Below are positions 53,676 to 63,571 of a stretch of DNA of 64,000 bases, one piece after another. The stretch covers positions 5,001-69,000 of the forward strand of contig NZ_JALJZW010000004.1 of NCBI RefSeq assembly GCF_024171495.1, written 5' to 3'. Numbering within the stretch: the first letter of the stretch is position 1; the number at the start of each line of letters is the position of its first letter. The stretch comes from Deinococcus sp. HSC-46F16 (GTDB lineage Bacteria > Deinococcota > Deinococci > Deinococcales > Deinococcaceae). The position numbers were made by a program, and so were the translations under genes. The notes beneath the pieces are model-generated. The model did not search any database, was not told the DNA's origin, and saw nothing but the letters and a program-made list of their open reading frames with translations.

Positions 53676-56210
53676 ATGGACTTCACCCCGGAGCAGCAAC
53701 GCATCGTGACGCATGGCGACGGACACGCCCTCGTGTTCGCGGTGGCGGGGAGTGGCAAGACCACGACCCTGGTGGGCCGGGTGCGGCACCTCGTGACGCA
53801 GCGGGGCGTGCGGCCGACCCGGATCCTCACCACGACGTTCACCCGCGAAGCGGGGCGCAGCCTGCGGGAAAAACTCGCCCAGCACCCCGAATGCGCCGGG
53901 GTCGAGACCCTGACCCTGCATGCCCTGGCCACCCGGATCGTGGACCGCGCCCGGACCATGGGCCTGACCGACCTCGTGATCGGCGAGGAACACTTCAGCC
54001 AGCGCCTGTTCAGTGAGGCCCGCAAGCAACTCCTCGCCGAGCTTGCGGAAGGGGAGCGTGAAGTCGCCTCACGCCTGCGGCAGATGGCCTTCAAGGACTT
54101 CGACACCTATCTGGGCATCCAGAAAGGCAACCTGCGCCTGCCGTACGTGCCGCACGACCTGCCCCCTGAGGCCGCCGCCCTGGTGTCCCCTCCCGAGGGA
54201 GGCCCCGACCTGTATGCCCGGGTGTACGGGCGTCACGACGAACTGCGCCGCCGTGAGGCCAAGCTCGACTTCGACGACCTCATCGTGGCCGCGTGGGCGC
54301 TGCTCAGCCGCTTCCCTGCCTTGCGGCAGGACATCTGCGCCCAGTGGGACTACGTCAGCGTCGACGAGTTCCAGGACGTCAACCTCGCGCAGAGCGAGAT
54401 GATGCACCTCGTCGCGGCGGACTGCCGCTCCTACATGGCCATCGGGGATGACGACCAGACCATCTACCAGTGGCGCGGCGCCCACCCCCGCTTCATTCTC
54501 GGCTTCACGCAGCGTTACGGTGCCCACGAGTACACCCTGCCCGCCAACTTCCGCTGCCCCCTCGGGGTGATCGCCCTTTCCGACCGGGTCATCGCCCGCA
54601 ACCGCGTCCGTGCCCCCAAGCGGCTGCGGGCCACCCGCGAGGGCAGCGGGGTGCATGTTCACCCGCCCCGGGCGGGTGAGGCGGCCCACGTCGCCCTACA
54701 GGCGCTGCGTGAGGGCCGGGAGCCCGACGACATCGTCATCCTCCTGCGCACCTACGCCCAGTCGGCCGAGATCGAGCAGGTGCTCCTCGAAGAGCGTGTG
54801 CCCTACCGTTTGATCGGCGCGGCTCCCTTCTACCGGCGTGCGGAGGTCACCACCCTGACCGCCTATATCGAACTGGCCCTGGCCGACCTCGACGTGCTCG
54901 CGGGGCGTCCACTCACCACCGAGCGGCGCGAACGGGTGCAGGCCCACTGGAAGAGCGTCGCGAACCGGCCCTCCCGGTACCTGCGCCTCGCGGACATTGA
55001 GCGGATTGCCCGCGAGGCCTGGCGCGGTGGGCGGACGCTCGCGGCCACCCTCGAGACCTTCGCCGAGGCCCAACCTGCCCACGTGGCCAAACCAACGGCC
55101 CTGCTCGCCACCTGGCTAGGCTTTCTGACCGAGGACCTGGGCACCACTCCTGGCCGCGACGTGCTGCTGGACTTCGTGGGGGCCATCGGGTACCGCGACT
55201 ACCTGATCAGCACGGCCCCCACGACCGAGTTCGGGCAGGAGCGGGCCGGGATGGTCGACGCCCTCGCGGAGATGGCGCAGACGCGCTCGTTGGGCGAGCT
55301 CGTGACTCACCTCGCCCAGCTCCACGAGCAGGTGCGATACGAGGAGACCCTGCGACAGCGCACCGATCAGGAAGAGCCGCGCCTCACGATCATGACGGCC
55401 TTCCGGGCCAAAGGGCTCGAGTGGCCGGTGGTGATCATCCCCGACTGCACGGCGGCGATCTACAGCACCAAGCCCCACCCCGACCCGGCCGCGAGCGAGG
55501 AGGAGCGCCGGGTGTTCTACGTCGCCATGACCCGCGCAAGGCAGGAACTGCACCTGATCGTGGGTGAGGACGACGACACCACCCGCTTCCTCGAGGACGT
55601 GGGGTACGACCGGGTGGTCCATCAACATGACCGGTTGGCTGGCCTGCTGGCCCGGCAGCCGCACAGCTGGTCGGCGGCCGATACCCTGGAGGCTGCCGAG
55701 GTTCTCGGACGCTACGAACACGAGGCCTTCGTTCAGCGCTGGCTGAAACCGGAGTTGCGACGGGGCGTGCTGGGGCGCTTTCAGGGGTTGGCCCAGCATC
55801 CGGAGGTGCAGACTGGGGAAGACGACGCGGCCCAGGCCCTTCGCCGCCAACTCGACCTGAGCCGTTACGCCGAACACGGGCCCGTCGAACTGGATGACGT
55901 CCGCCCCCTGGACTGGCCCGACCTCACCGCCGTCCTCGCCGCCCGCCGGGCAGGTGCAGCCCCGGCGGCGTCCCCAGGCGCCGCGCGGAGCGCCGCCCAG
56001 CTCGGCTCCGATCCCCTCGGGCGCGCGGTCACCCCCGGGGCGGCGGCCCCTCTGACGTCCGGGGCACGGGTGCGTCACGCGCGCTTCGGGGACGGCGAGG
56101 TCGTTCAGGTCCGGCAAGTCGGCACGCAGACCGAGGCCCTCATCCGCTTCGAGAGCGGCACCAAGCGCATGGCGCTGGAATTCGCGCGCCTCGAGCGGCT
56201 CTCCTCCTGA
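53676..56210 (+). CDS. UvrD/Rep-family SF1A DNA helicase, 844 aa
   Basis: A 3'-5' ATP-dependent helicase. Motif I VAGSGKTTTLVGRV near residue 23 (start at 53676), Ia TFTREAGRSLREKL, II VSVDEFQDVN, III AIGDDDQTIYQWRGAHPRFI, IV LPANFRCPLGVI, V MTAFRAKGLEWPVVII, VI EERRVFYVAMTRARQELHL. The C-terminal ~55 residues (GARVRHARFGDGEVVQVRQV) are the Tudor-like domain of UvrD/PcrA that contacts RNA polymerase. No nuclease domain. It is a likely extra copy beside the housekeeping UvrD. Convergent with the 661-aa gene with zero spacing. Not clearly part of an operon. Confidence 0.92.
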   Translation: MDFTPEQQRIVTHGDGHALVFAVAGSGKTTTLVGRVRHLVTQRGVRPTRILTTTFTREAGRSLREKLAQHPECAGVETLTLHALATRIVDRARTMGLTDLVIGEEHFSQRLFSEARKQLLAELAEGEREVASRLRQMAFKDFDTYLGIQKGNLRLPYVPHDLPPEAAALVSPPEGGPDLYARVYGRHDELRRREAKLDFDDLIVAAWALLSRFPALRQDICAQWDYVSVDEFQDVNLAQSEMMHLVAADCRSYMAIGDDDQTIYQWRGAHPRFILGFTQRYGAHEYTLPANFRCPLGVIALSDRVIARNRVRAPKRLRATREGSGVHVHPPRAGEAAHVALQALREGREPDDIVILLRTYAQSAEIEQVLLEERVPYRLIGAAPFYRRAEVTTLTAYIELALADLDVLAGRPLTTERRERVQAHWKSVANRPSRYLRLADIERIAREAWRGGRTLAATLETFAEAQPAHVAKPTALLATWLGFLTEDLGTTPGRDVLLDFVGAIGYRDYLISTAPTTEFGQERAGMVDALAEMAQTRSLGELVTHLAQLHEQVRYEETLRQRTDQEEPRLTIMTAFRAKGLEWPVVIIPDCTAAIYSTKPHPDPAASEEERRVFYVAMTRARQELHLIVGEDDDTTRFLEDVGYDRVVHQHDRLAGLLARQPHSWSAADTLEAAEVLGRYEHEAFVQRWLKPELRRGVLGRFQGLAQHPEVQTGEDDAAQALRRQLDLSRYAEHGPVELDDVRPLDWPDLTAVLAARRAGAAPAASPGAARSAAQLGSDPLGRAVTPGAAAPLTSGARVRHARFGDGEVVQVRQVGTQTEALIRFESGTKRMALEFARLERLSS

Positions 56211-58196
56211 TCAGCGGGCCCGGCGACGCTGGGGGGCCGCCGGGCCCACCGCAGTGCGCTGGAGCAACAGGGGACGCACCTGTTCCGGCCCGCCCGTGAG
56301 GAAGCGGCCGAACCCGAACTGTTCCAGCACCCAGGCGACCTGCTCTGTCTCTGGCAGGTCGGGGCTGGCCGTCGCGGCGACGGCCCGCAGCTCACTGCGG
56401 GGAATGCGGTCGAGATTGCGGTCGCCCTTGAGCCTCGGGCGAACCGTCTGCCCGGGCAGGCGGTACACCAAGCCGATCTGACCCCCGCTGCCAAATTCAT
56501 CCTCGGCCAGCAGCTCACCCTGCTGCGCGGCGTGGTAAAGAACCGGGTTCAGCGCCCGCTTGAGGGCCATCGGAGACAGGCCTGCACGGCCCTTTTGCGC
56601 CGACAGGGCCTCCCCGTAGCGGGCGTACAGGTGGTGACCCACCATCGGGCCCTCGACGTGCAAGATCTCTTTCACGCTCTGCACGACCTTGTCCGACCGC
56701 CCTTCCAGGGGATGGGCGACGGTGCCGCTCCACACCGCGTAGGGTTCGAGGCCGCCCGCCACAGTTCGGGCAGGCGCAGGCGCAGGCGGTGGCAGCGTGG
56801 GACTGACCACCGCCGCCTTCCTCGGCGCGGCTTCCTCCCAGAGTGCGGCAGGCCAACTGCCCCCTTTCAGGAGCTGTCCCCCGGGCAGGCCCCGCGCTTC
56901 CACCAGCTCACCCGCCTTGATGAAGTAGAGCCGGTCTTCGCCCACCGGCCGGTCCGTGAGGCGCACAGTCAGCCGCTTCGGAAACCGCCGCCGGGTCTCG
57001 GCCAGCAGCCCCGCCTCCGGCCCGTGCAGCAGCACCCGTACGGGGGCGTCAGCGAGCCATTCCTCGAGCTGATCCCAGAAGTGGGGCGTCCGGTGCAGGG
57101 CGGCGAGCGTGCCGACGATGCCGTACTCGTCCGCCTTCGCGTTCAGCCACGTTCCGGGGCGGTGCACCTCGAACCGGTAGTGCCCGCGGTAGGGCGTCAG
57201 GTGCAGTTCCCGCCCGACCTTGACGTCCCACATCAGGAAGAGTTCTTCCAGCGCCTCTCCGTGGAGGGCCTCCCCGTCGAAGGGCACGTCGTACCGGTCC
57301 GTGCCGTCGGGGCTGTAGAGCCGCACGAGCGGGGCATGCCCCTGGGCGGGCAGCCGGGCCTCCCGGAGCTGCTTCGCCGTGACCCGCCACGTCGTGGTCA
57401 CATGCACTTCAGCGGTGCCGTGTGCTCCGGCCTCCTGACTGCCCAGCGCGAAGAAGCCCCCGGTCAGCGGACGGTACCCTGCCGCGCTCAAGTGCTGCTC
57501 GACCGCGTGCCTGACCACCTCTTCGTCGAGGTGGGCGTGCCGGGTCACCAGGGAGCGCCAGTCCACGGGATCACTCTTGACCGGGGGGCAGCGCCACTGG
57601 TGTGAAACCACCGTGCAGGTGGCCTCGCCCGCAGAGGTCTGTACGACCACCGGCCCCCGGTAATACCCGTTGTAGGCCGGGTTCGCCCTCAGCTCCACAT
57701 GCCGACCATTCACCGTGGCGACCAGCCAATCCGGGCGGGTCACCCCCGTCACGTGGAGGTCGGCGTCCGTCCCGTACCCGCCGTTACGCAGGGTGAGGGT
57801 GCCCGTGCCCTCCCTGAGCCGCAATTCCGCCTGGCTGAGAAGCGCGACCGGCTGGCGACCCGCCGCGTTGAGGTCCCGCGCGAGGCGGGCAAAATCAGCT
57901 TGACCCGACCGGGCGCTCGCCCCGGGCAGATGGCGCGGGTGGCACAGCAGGACGTGGCGGGAGAGCTGCCCGTCCACCACCGTGGGCGGTGCCGACCGGC
58001 AGGTCAGGGCGGGGCTGGCCTGGGCGGCGGCGAGCACCTCGTCCACTGACGGGCGGAGCTTCGGCGCGCGGCGCCGGAGGGCACCGAGCACATCCACCTC
58101 CGTGAGCTGGACAGCGTTCCAGGCACTGGCGCGCGGGTCGCGGGCGAGGTGCTCGAGAAACACGACCTCGATCTCACGGGTCAGGAGGTGGTCCAC
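56211..58196 (-). CDS. Unrecognised 661-aa protein, second gene of the helicase operon
   Basis: GTG start at 58196 with GGAGGTGA just upstream, overlapping the 3' end of the fusion helicase by 16 bp, so translation is coupled. Residues 1-200 contain LTREIEVVFLEHLARDPRAS and GVTRPDWLVATVNGRH. The C-terminal third (VVQSVKEILHVEGPMVGHHLYARYGEALSA, KRALNPVLYHAAQQGELL) resembles the winged-helix ends found after large helicases (DUF3320-like), but I do not recognise the whole family. Long middle region (220-480) is beta-rich with WLADAPVRVLLHGPE. No nuclease or ATPase motif is seen. Partner of the fusion helicase by operon structure. Confidence 0.75.
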   Translation of the reverse strand: MDHLLTREIEVVFLEHLARDPRASAWNAVQLTEVDVLGALRRRAPKLRPSVDEVLAAAQASPALTCRSAPPTVVDGQLSRHVLLCHPRHLPGASARSGQADFARLARDLNAAGRQPVALLSQAELRLREGTGTLTLRNGGYGTDADLHVTGVTRPDWLVATVNGRHVELRANPAYNGYYRGPVVVQTSAGEATCTVVSHQWRCPPVKSDPVDWRSLVTRHAHLDEEVVRHAVEQHLSAAGYRPLTGGFFALGSQEAGAHGTAEVHVTTTWRVTAKQLREARLPAQGHAPLVRLYSPDGTDRYDVPFDGEALHGEALEELFLMWDVKVGRELHLTPYRGHYRFEVHRPGTWLNAKADEYGIVGTLAALHRTPHFWDQLEEWLADAPVRVLLHGPEAGLLAETRRRFPKRLTVRLTDRPVGEDRLYFIKAGELVEARGLPGGQLLKGGSWPAALWEEAAPRKAAVVSPTLPPPAPAPARTVAGGLEPYAVWSGTVAHPLEGRSDKVVQSVKEILHVEGPMVGHHLYARYGEALSAQKGRAGLSPMALKRALNPVLYHAAQQGELLAEDEFGSGGQIGLVYRLPGQTVRPRLKGDRNLDRIPRSELRAVAATASPDLPETEQVAWVLEQFGFGRFLTGGPEQVRPLLLQRTAVGPAAPQRRRAR

Positions 58197-61100
58197 CCCT
58201 TCACCTCCCTCCTGCCCTTGTCGGTCAGCACCAAGATCGGCAGCGGGGGACTGGCCGCACGGAAGCTGCGCTGCTCGACCTGCACGAACCCCGCCTCGCA
58301 CAGCCGCTCTAGGGCGTCGCGGATCAGCTGGCCCCGCAGGAAGCGCAGCTTCCCGAAGTTCGGTGCGCTCTTCTCTTTCCAGTGGAAGGGTTTGGGCGCA
58401 GCGGCAGTCCCCGGGTCGCCCCCGTGGAAGCCCTTGGAATCCTCGTTGCGCAGAATGCGCACCAGCGTGCTCTTGCCGACGAAGTGCTCCAACTTCTCGA
58501 GGTGGGCCAGGAGCCTGAGCAGCTCTTTGCGGGGGTTCCACAGTCCCTCGAAGTCGACCGTCACCCCCTCCCAGGGTGCCGGGCGCTGCGGGGCACAGAC
58601 GTCGCAGTTCCCGCACTGTTCGCCCCGGTGCTCGAAGTGCAGCTGCAACTGGTAGCCCCGGCAGGTGCGGCCATCCAGCAGCATCTTCTTAAGCTCCTGA
58701 AAGCGGGCATGCTTCGCGCGCTTGAGTTCGGCCACCTGCGCCTCGTAGGCCGTCAGCCCGATCCGATCCTGCCGGACGTCAATCTTCAGCGCAGGCTCGA
58801 GCAGCATGACCCCGAGCACCCCTTCCCGCTGCAACCCGATCAAGCGGTCTTCGATGTCGGCGGCGCGCGTGCGGTACAGCCTCGACAGGTGCGCCGGCTC
58901 GGTGCGGGTGCGCTCCACCAGCTCGCGGACGACAGCGTCCTCAGGCAGGGGGACACCGTAATAGGGGTACACGCGGCACAGTCCGGGAACATAGCTGTAC
59001 CGGATGGCCCCGCTGACCTCCAGCAGATGCAGCAGCGTGGGCAGGGTGTTCAGGTCGACCCCCTCCTGCGCGGCGAGCTCCGAGAGCGTCGGGAAGGGCA
59101 CGCCGTTCTTGAGCACATTCAGGAGGGTCTGCGCCTGCGCCGCGTCGGGGTAGCTGTGGTCGATCAGGTACTTCGCCCGGCGCTCGCTGCCGGTGCTCCA
59201 CAGCAGCACCGCCCGCGCCTGAATCTTGGGGTCGCGGCCCGCGCGCCCGGCCTCCTGCACGTAGCTCTCCAGCGAGAGGGGCGCGTCGTAGTGCACCACG
59301 AGGTGGATGTCGGGCGCGTCCACGCCCATCCCGAAGGCGTTGGTGGCGACCATGACGCGAATCAGGCGCGCCTGGAACTGGTCGAGGAGTTCCGTGCGCA
59401 CCGCGGGCGAGAGGCCCGCGTGGTAGGCCGCGACCTCCACACCGATCTCGCCGATCAGCGCGGCCAGGCGCTCGGCTTTCGCGCGGCTGCCCACGTAGAC
59501 GATGGCCCGCCCGTCCCGGGTGTCCTCGTTGGTCTTGAGCCCCGCGAGCATGGTGAGCAGCACCTCGTCACGACTGACCTTGGGCTTTTCACCGGCAGCC
59601 CCGCCGCCCCGGCGCGCGGCCCCCGTCCGGGGCTTGACGTCCACGACCTGGTAGTAGAGGTTGTGGCGGCGCACGCCCAGCTCGGTGCGCTCGGGCGCGT
59701 CCATCTCCAGCACGGCGATGAGCCTGCGCCGGGTCTCCGGCGTGGCGGTCGCGGTAAAGGCACTCACGGCGGCCTTCACGCCCAGGGCGTGCAACTCCTT
59801 GCGGACGTGCAGGTAGTCCGGCCGGAAGTCGTGCCCCCACTCCAGCAGCGTGTGGGCCTCGTCGTACACGACGCGCTCCGGGGGCTGTTCCCCCAGCAGC
59901 TTACGCACCGCCGCGCTCTTGCGCACCCGTTCGGGCGCGAGGTAGAGCAGCTTCACCCGCCCGGCGCGGACATCCTCGAGGGTGCTGTCCTGTTCGGCCC
60001 GTGAGAGGCCGCCCCACAGCCCGGCGGCGGGCAGCCCCAGTTGTTGCAGGCGACTCACCTGATCCTGAATCAGGGCCACGAGGGGCGAGATCACGACCGT
60101 GTAGCCGTCGCCGAGGCAGGCGGGCAGCTGGAACACCAGGCTCTTCCCTGCCCCGGTCGGCATGACCGAGAGCACGTCGACGCCGTCGAGGGCCGCCGTC
60201 ACGCCCGCGTACTGCCCCTCACGAAAGCCGCCCGGTGGGAACTCGAACAGGTCGACGAGGGCTTCTTCCAGCTTGTGCCGCCGCTCGGGCTCGCCCAGGC
60301 CGCGCAGTTCCTCGCGGTACCGGTGAATGAGCCGCATCTTCGGGGAGACGAGTTCCTCGAAGGTGAGGGGCTTGCCCCAGAGTTGCCCCAGCTGCGCGTA
60401 GAAGTCCTCGCGGTTGCGGGCGCGGCGGACATTCTCGGGGGGGATGGGCAGTGCCCCCAGGAAGCGGTCCTGATAGTGCGCGAAGGCCAATCGCTTGTCC
60501 CACACCACGAAGGCCCCCGGGGGCAACCCCGCGCGGTCGTTGCGGATCAGGCGCCCGAAGCCCTGCACGAATTTCAGCACGGCCCTGGGCAGGTACAGCG
60601 TGTTCCAGTACTTCTCGAAATCGTTCACGTCCCGCCGCTGCGCCTCCAGCACAAGGTCCGGAATGGGAAACGGGGTCTTGTCGAGGCTCACGAGCGCGAG
60701 GTCGCGGATATCCACCCCCTGGAGGAACCCCGCCGACCCGAGGGCGTGCCATCCTTCACCGCGGCGCAGATCCTGCACCGTGCGCTGGGTGCCGTCGCGC
60801 ACGGAGTCGAGGTGCCGCCGGGACATGCTGCGGCTCGCGCGGCGCAGGCGGTCGTTGGCCGTAAAGATGTGCAGCGCCTGGTGCGGCGTCTGCGGCACGA
60901 GGTTGTCGAGTTCCTGCCCGACGAGGGCCGGAAAGTCCGGGTGATGCACCAGCGGCAGGTGGTTGGTGAGCAGCACGTGCCCCTGCGCGTAGGGCAGGAC
61001 CGGCGGCAGCACCATGTACTGCGCCTCCGGCAGCGCGAGGTCACGCTGAAATACCCCGAAGTCCTCGGGCTCGCCGCTGCCCCCCTCCGCAGGCCAGGTG

Positions 61101-63382
61101 CCCGGCACGCGCAGGGTCGCGCTGGTGAACACCAAACTGGCGGTCTTCTGCCACAGCTCCTCGAGGGCCGCTGACAGCCACAGCGGCACGGCCCAGATGG
61201 AGGCCTGGTGTTCCCCGGCGCTGACGGCGTACACATGGGCCCCCGGAAGGCCCTGGGTCAGCAGCACGCCCAGGGTTTCGATCTGGTCGTTGAGCCGGGC
61301 GAGCAGCGCCTCCAGGTCGAGCTGGTACTCGGAGCGCTGCGCGAGCGAGGGGATGAAGCCCGCGCAGTACTTGAGACTGGCCGTCAGTTCCTCCGAGGCG
61401 TGGGCCACCGCCCGCCACTCGGCGCTCTGCCTGGGGAGGGGGTCAATGGCCGCCTGAAAGCCGAACGCTTCGCTTCCCTGCCCGAACTGCATGGCAAAGG
61501 TGTGCAGGGCCGCCTGCCAGGTGTCCACGCGTGTCACGAGGACGTCGAACGCCGAGGCAGCGCCCTGAGCGTACCCCGCAAGTTGGGTGTTCCCAGCGCT
61601 GCTCGCCACCTTCTCGATGCTGGGCAGCAGGCCCGAGGGCTCCCCCTGCGTCCGGCGCAGAAACTCCCGCGCGACGCTGAGCATGCCGTCGCTGCCCACC
61701 TCTCGCCGCAGGGCCGACATCGCGGCGTCCTGAAGGTCGTGGGCCTCGTCCACCACCACCCGGCTGAAGGGCAGGTTTTCCTGCTCGAGCCCACTAAGTT
61801 GGTTGCGCAGCAGCAGGGCGTGGTTGACCACGACGACGTTCGCCTGCGGCACCAGCGCCTGGGTGCGGTGGTAGGCGCAGGCCCCCGAGAAGGGGCACTC
61901 TCCCCGGCAGCGTGTGGCCACCGTGGACGTGACGATCTTCGCGCGCAGGTATTCCGGGGAGCGCGTCACCGCGCTGGGGGGCAGGGCACCGTACTCCCCG
62001 GCACGGACGTGCAGGGCCAGCAACGCCACCGCGCGGGCCTCCCCGGGCGGCATCACCAGGCGTCCGGGGAGATGCCGCTCCTGTTCCTCGGCGGCCTCCG
62101 GGTCAGCGCCCTCGGTGCCAGGGGCCTCTCCGGGCTTGTCGGGCCGGAATCGCCGGGTGAGCAGCAGGTGCAGCCGCTCCGGACACAGGTAGTTGCTCTG
62201 CCCCTTGAGGGCCACGACCCGCACCCCGAAGCCGTCCGCCGCGAGGTCCCGGGCTTCCTGCACGATCTGGTCTTGCAACTGCTTGGTGTGGGTGCTGATC
62301 ACCACCGGCTTGCCCGGTTGCCCGCGCAGCAGGGCCGGGTAGAGGTAGGCGCGGGTCTTGCCGGTGCCAGTCGGAGCCTCGACCACGAGGCGGCCTGGGC
62401 CGCTCAGCGTCTCCGACACCGCCTGCGCCATCTGCATCTGTCCCGAACGGGGGGAGGGCAGCATCTCCCCCACGTCATGGGCCTGGCGCCCGCTGCTCCA
62501 CACCGCGCTGACCCCGGTGACCGCACCGGCCACCCGGGCCGACAGCGCCTCGAGCTGCGCACGCGTGAGCTGGACAGGGTCGAACGCCAACGCGAGTTCA
62601 GGAGCGGGCAACGCGGCGAGCAGGGTCTGCACGTCGGCTGGAAGCGCGTGGAGCCGCGCAATCATGCGGTCGAGGACACGCGAGGTGGCGGCGCAATCCG
62701 CGAGCGCGCGGTGGGCATCGTCGTGAACCTCGCCGCAGAAGCAGGCGTGCAACCCCTCCAGGCCATACCCCTCCACGGGAGGCTCCTCGGCCGCGAAGGC
62801 GAGGGGCGCGAGCAACAACGTGTCGAGCACGAAGGGGGGCTGGAACTTCAGCCCCTGTTCGCGGCACAAACGGCGCAGGACCGGCACATCGAAGCTCAGA
62901 GCGTTGTGCCCCACGAGGGGGAGGTCGCCGAGGAACGCGAGAAGGGCCTGAAGCACCTCGGCCAGCGGCTGGCCTTCCCGGTCGAGTTCCTCCTGCGTGA
63001 TGCCGGTGAGTTCCGTGACCACCCGAGGCACCCGCTCCCCGGAGACCAGCAGTTGCAAGGTCTCGACGAGACGGCCCTCCTCGATGCGCAGGGCCGCGAC
63101 TTCCAGCAAACGCGCCTCGGTGCGGTCGACCGACGTGGTCTCCGTGTCGAGGATCACATACGACGTGACCCGAGCAGTGGGGGCACCGTGCAGTTCGGCG
63201 ACCCGCTCCTCCTGACCGGGAAGGAACAGGTATTCGCCCTGCTGGCGCACCTGTCCCCGGGCCTCTTTGAACATGCGTGTGAGCAGGGCCCGCTTCAGCC
63301 CAAAGACTTCGAGCAGGTCTTCCTCGGGTTGCGGCCCATGCGCCCGCAGGTACTCAAGCACCCGGCGCAGCAGCGGTGACAT
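58181..63382 (-). CDS. Triple fusion: DEDDh exonuclease, DinG-type Fe-S helicase and RecQ helicase, 1733 aa
   Basis: Residues 1-65 winged helix; 73-245 DEDDh 3'-5' exonuclease (D79/E81 in LDTETTSVD, D165 in GHNALSFDVPV, H224/D229 in HRALADC); 305-1005 XPD/DinG-like SF2 helicase (Walker A EAPTGTGKT 335-343; Fe-S Cys C400, C492, C496, C502; DEAH 545-548; SATLR; QGFGRLIRN); 1050-1733 RecQ helicase (Walker A MPTGAGKS 1074-1081, DEAH 1174-1177, EWGHDFRPDY, FTATAT, QEAGRAGRD) with the RecQ Zn site C-x..-CGNCDVC. No HRDC domain. Exonuclease-DinG fusions are known, RecQ is normally separate. It overlaps the 661-aa gene. Single unbroken frame. Confidence 0.93.
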   Translation of the reverse strand: MSPLLRRVLEYLRAHGPQPEEDLLEVFGLKRALLTRMFKEARGQVRQQGEYLFLPGQEERVAELHGAPTARVTSYVILDTETTSVDRTEARLLEVAALRIEEGRLVETLQLLVSGERVPRVVTELTGITQEELDREGQPLAEVLQALLAFLGDLPLVGHNALSFDVPVLRRLCREQGLKFQPPFVLDTLLLAPLAFAAEEPPVEGYGLEGLHACFCGEVHDDAHRALADCAATSRVLDRMIARLHALPADVQTLLAALPAPELALAFDPVQLTRAQLEALSARVAGAVTGVSAVWSSGRQAHDVGEMLPSPRSGQMQMAQAVSETLSGPGRLVVEAPTGTGKTRAYLYPALLRGQPGKPVVISTHTKQLQDQIVQEARDLAADGFGVRVVALKGQSNYLCPERLHLLLTRRFRPDKPGEAPGTEGADPEAAEEQERHLPGRLVMPPGEARAVALLALHVRAGEYGALPPSAVTRSPEYLRAKIVTSTVATRCRGECPFSGACAYHRTQALVPQANVVVVNHALLLRNQLSGLEQENLPFSRVVVDEAHDLQDAAMSALRREVGSDGMLSVAREFLRRTQGEPSGLLPSIEKVASSAGNTQLAGYAQGAASAFDVLVTRVDTWQAALHTFAMQFGQGSEAFGFQAAIDPLPRQSAEWRAVAHASEELTASLKYCAGFIPSLAQRSEYQLDLEALLARLNDQIETLGVLLTQGLPGAHVYAVSAGEHQASIWAVPLWLSAALEELWQKTASLVFTSATLRVPGTWPAEGGSGEPEDFGVFQRDLALPEAQYMVLPPVLPYAQGHVLLTNHLPLVHHPDFPALVGQELDNLVPQTPHQALHIFTANDRLRRASRSMSRRHLDSVRDGTQRTVQDLRRGEGWHALGSAGFLQGVDIRDLALVSLDKTPFPIPDLVLEAQRRDVNDFEKYWNTLYLPRAVLKFVQGFGRLIRNDRAGLPPGAFVVWDKRLAFAHYQDRFLGALPIPPENVRRARNREDFYAQLGQLWGKPLTFEELVSPKMRLIHRYREELRGLGEPERRHKLEEALVDLFEFPPGGFREGQYAGVTAALDGVDVLSVMPTGAGKSLVFQLPACLGDGYTVVISPLVALIQDQVSRLQQLGLPAAGLWGGLSRAEQDSTLEDVRAGRVKLLYLAPERVRKSAAVRKLLGEQPPERVVYDEAHTLLEWGHDFRPDYLHVRKELHALGVKAAVSAFTATATPETRRRLIAVLEMDAPERTELGVRRHNLYYQVVDVKPRTGAARRGGGAAGEKPKVSRDEVLLTMLAGLKTNEDTRDGRAIVYVGSRAKAERLAALIGEIGVEVAAYHAGLSPAVRTELLDQFQARLIRVMVATNAFGMGVDAPDIHLVVHYDAPLSLESYVQEAGRAGRDPKIQARAVLLWSTGSERRAKYLIDHSYPDAAQAQTLLNVLKNGVPFPTLSELAAQEGVDLNTLPTLLHLLEVSGAIRYSYVPGLCRVYPYYGVPLPEDAVVRELVERTRTEPAHLSRLYRTRAADIEDRLIGLQREGVLGVMLLEPALKIDVRQDRIGLTAYEAQVAELKRAKHARFQELKKMLLDGRTCRGYQLQLHFEHRGEQCGNCDVCAPQRPAPWEGVTVDFEGLWNPRKELLRLLAHLEKLEHFVGKSTLVRILRNEDSKGFHGGDPGTAAAPKPFHWKEKSAPNFGKLRFLRGQLIRDALERLCEAGFVQVEQRSFRAASPPLPILVLTDKGRREVKGWTTS

Positions 63383-63571
63383 CAGCCGCGCTCCACGGCG
63401 GTCAAAGGCGTTCTCTGGCAGATGCAGATGGCGGTCACGGTGATGACTTCACGCTAGCAGGCCACCGTCACAACGGGGCACGAATCTGAGGAATGAGCGG
63501 ACTTCATGTGTCGGGTGTCTCCTCCGCATGTCCGGCAAGTTCCAGCCGTCCCATGGCCAATACTGCCCCCA

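Noticed and set aside
56211..58616. Extended 801-aa reading of the partner gene
   Set aside because: The first 140 residues are antisense-like low-complexity sequence inside the fusion helicase; the GTG at 58196 with an SD is better.
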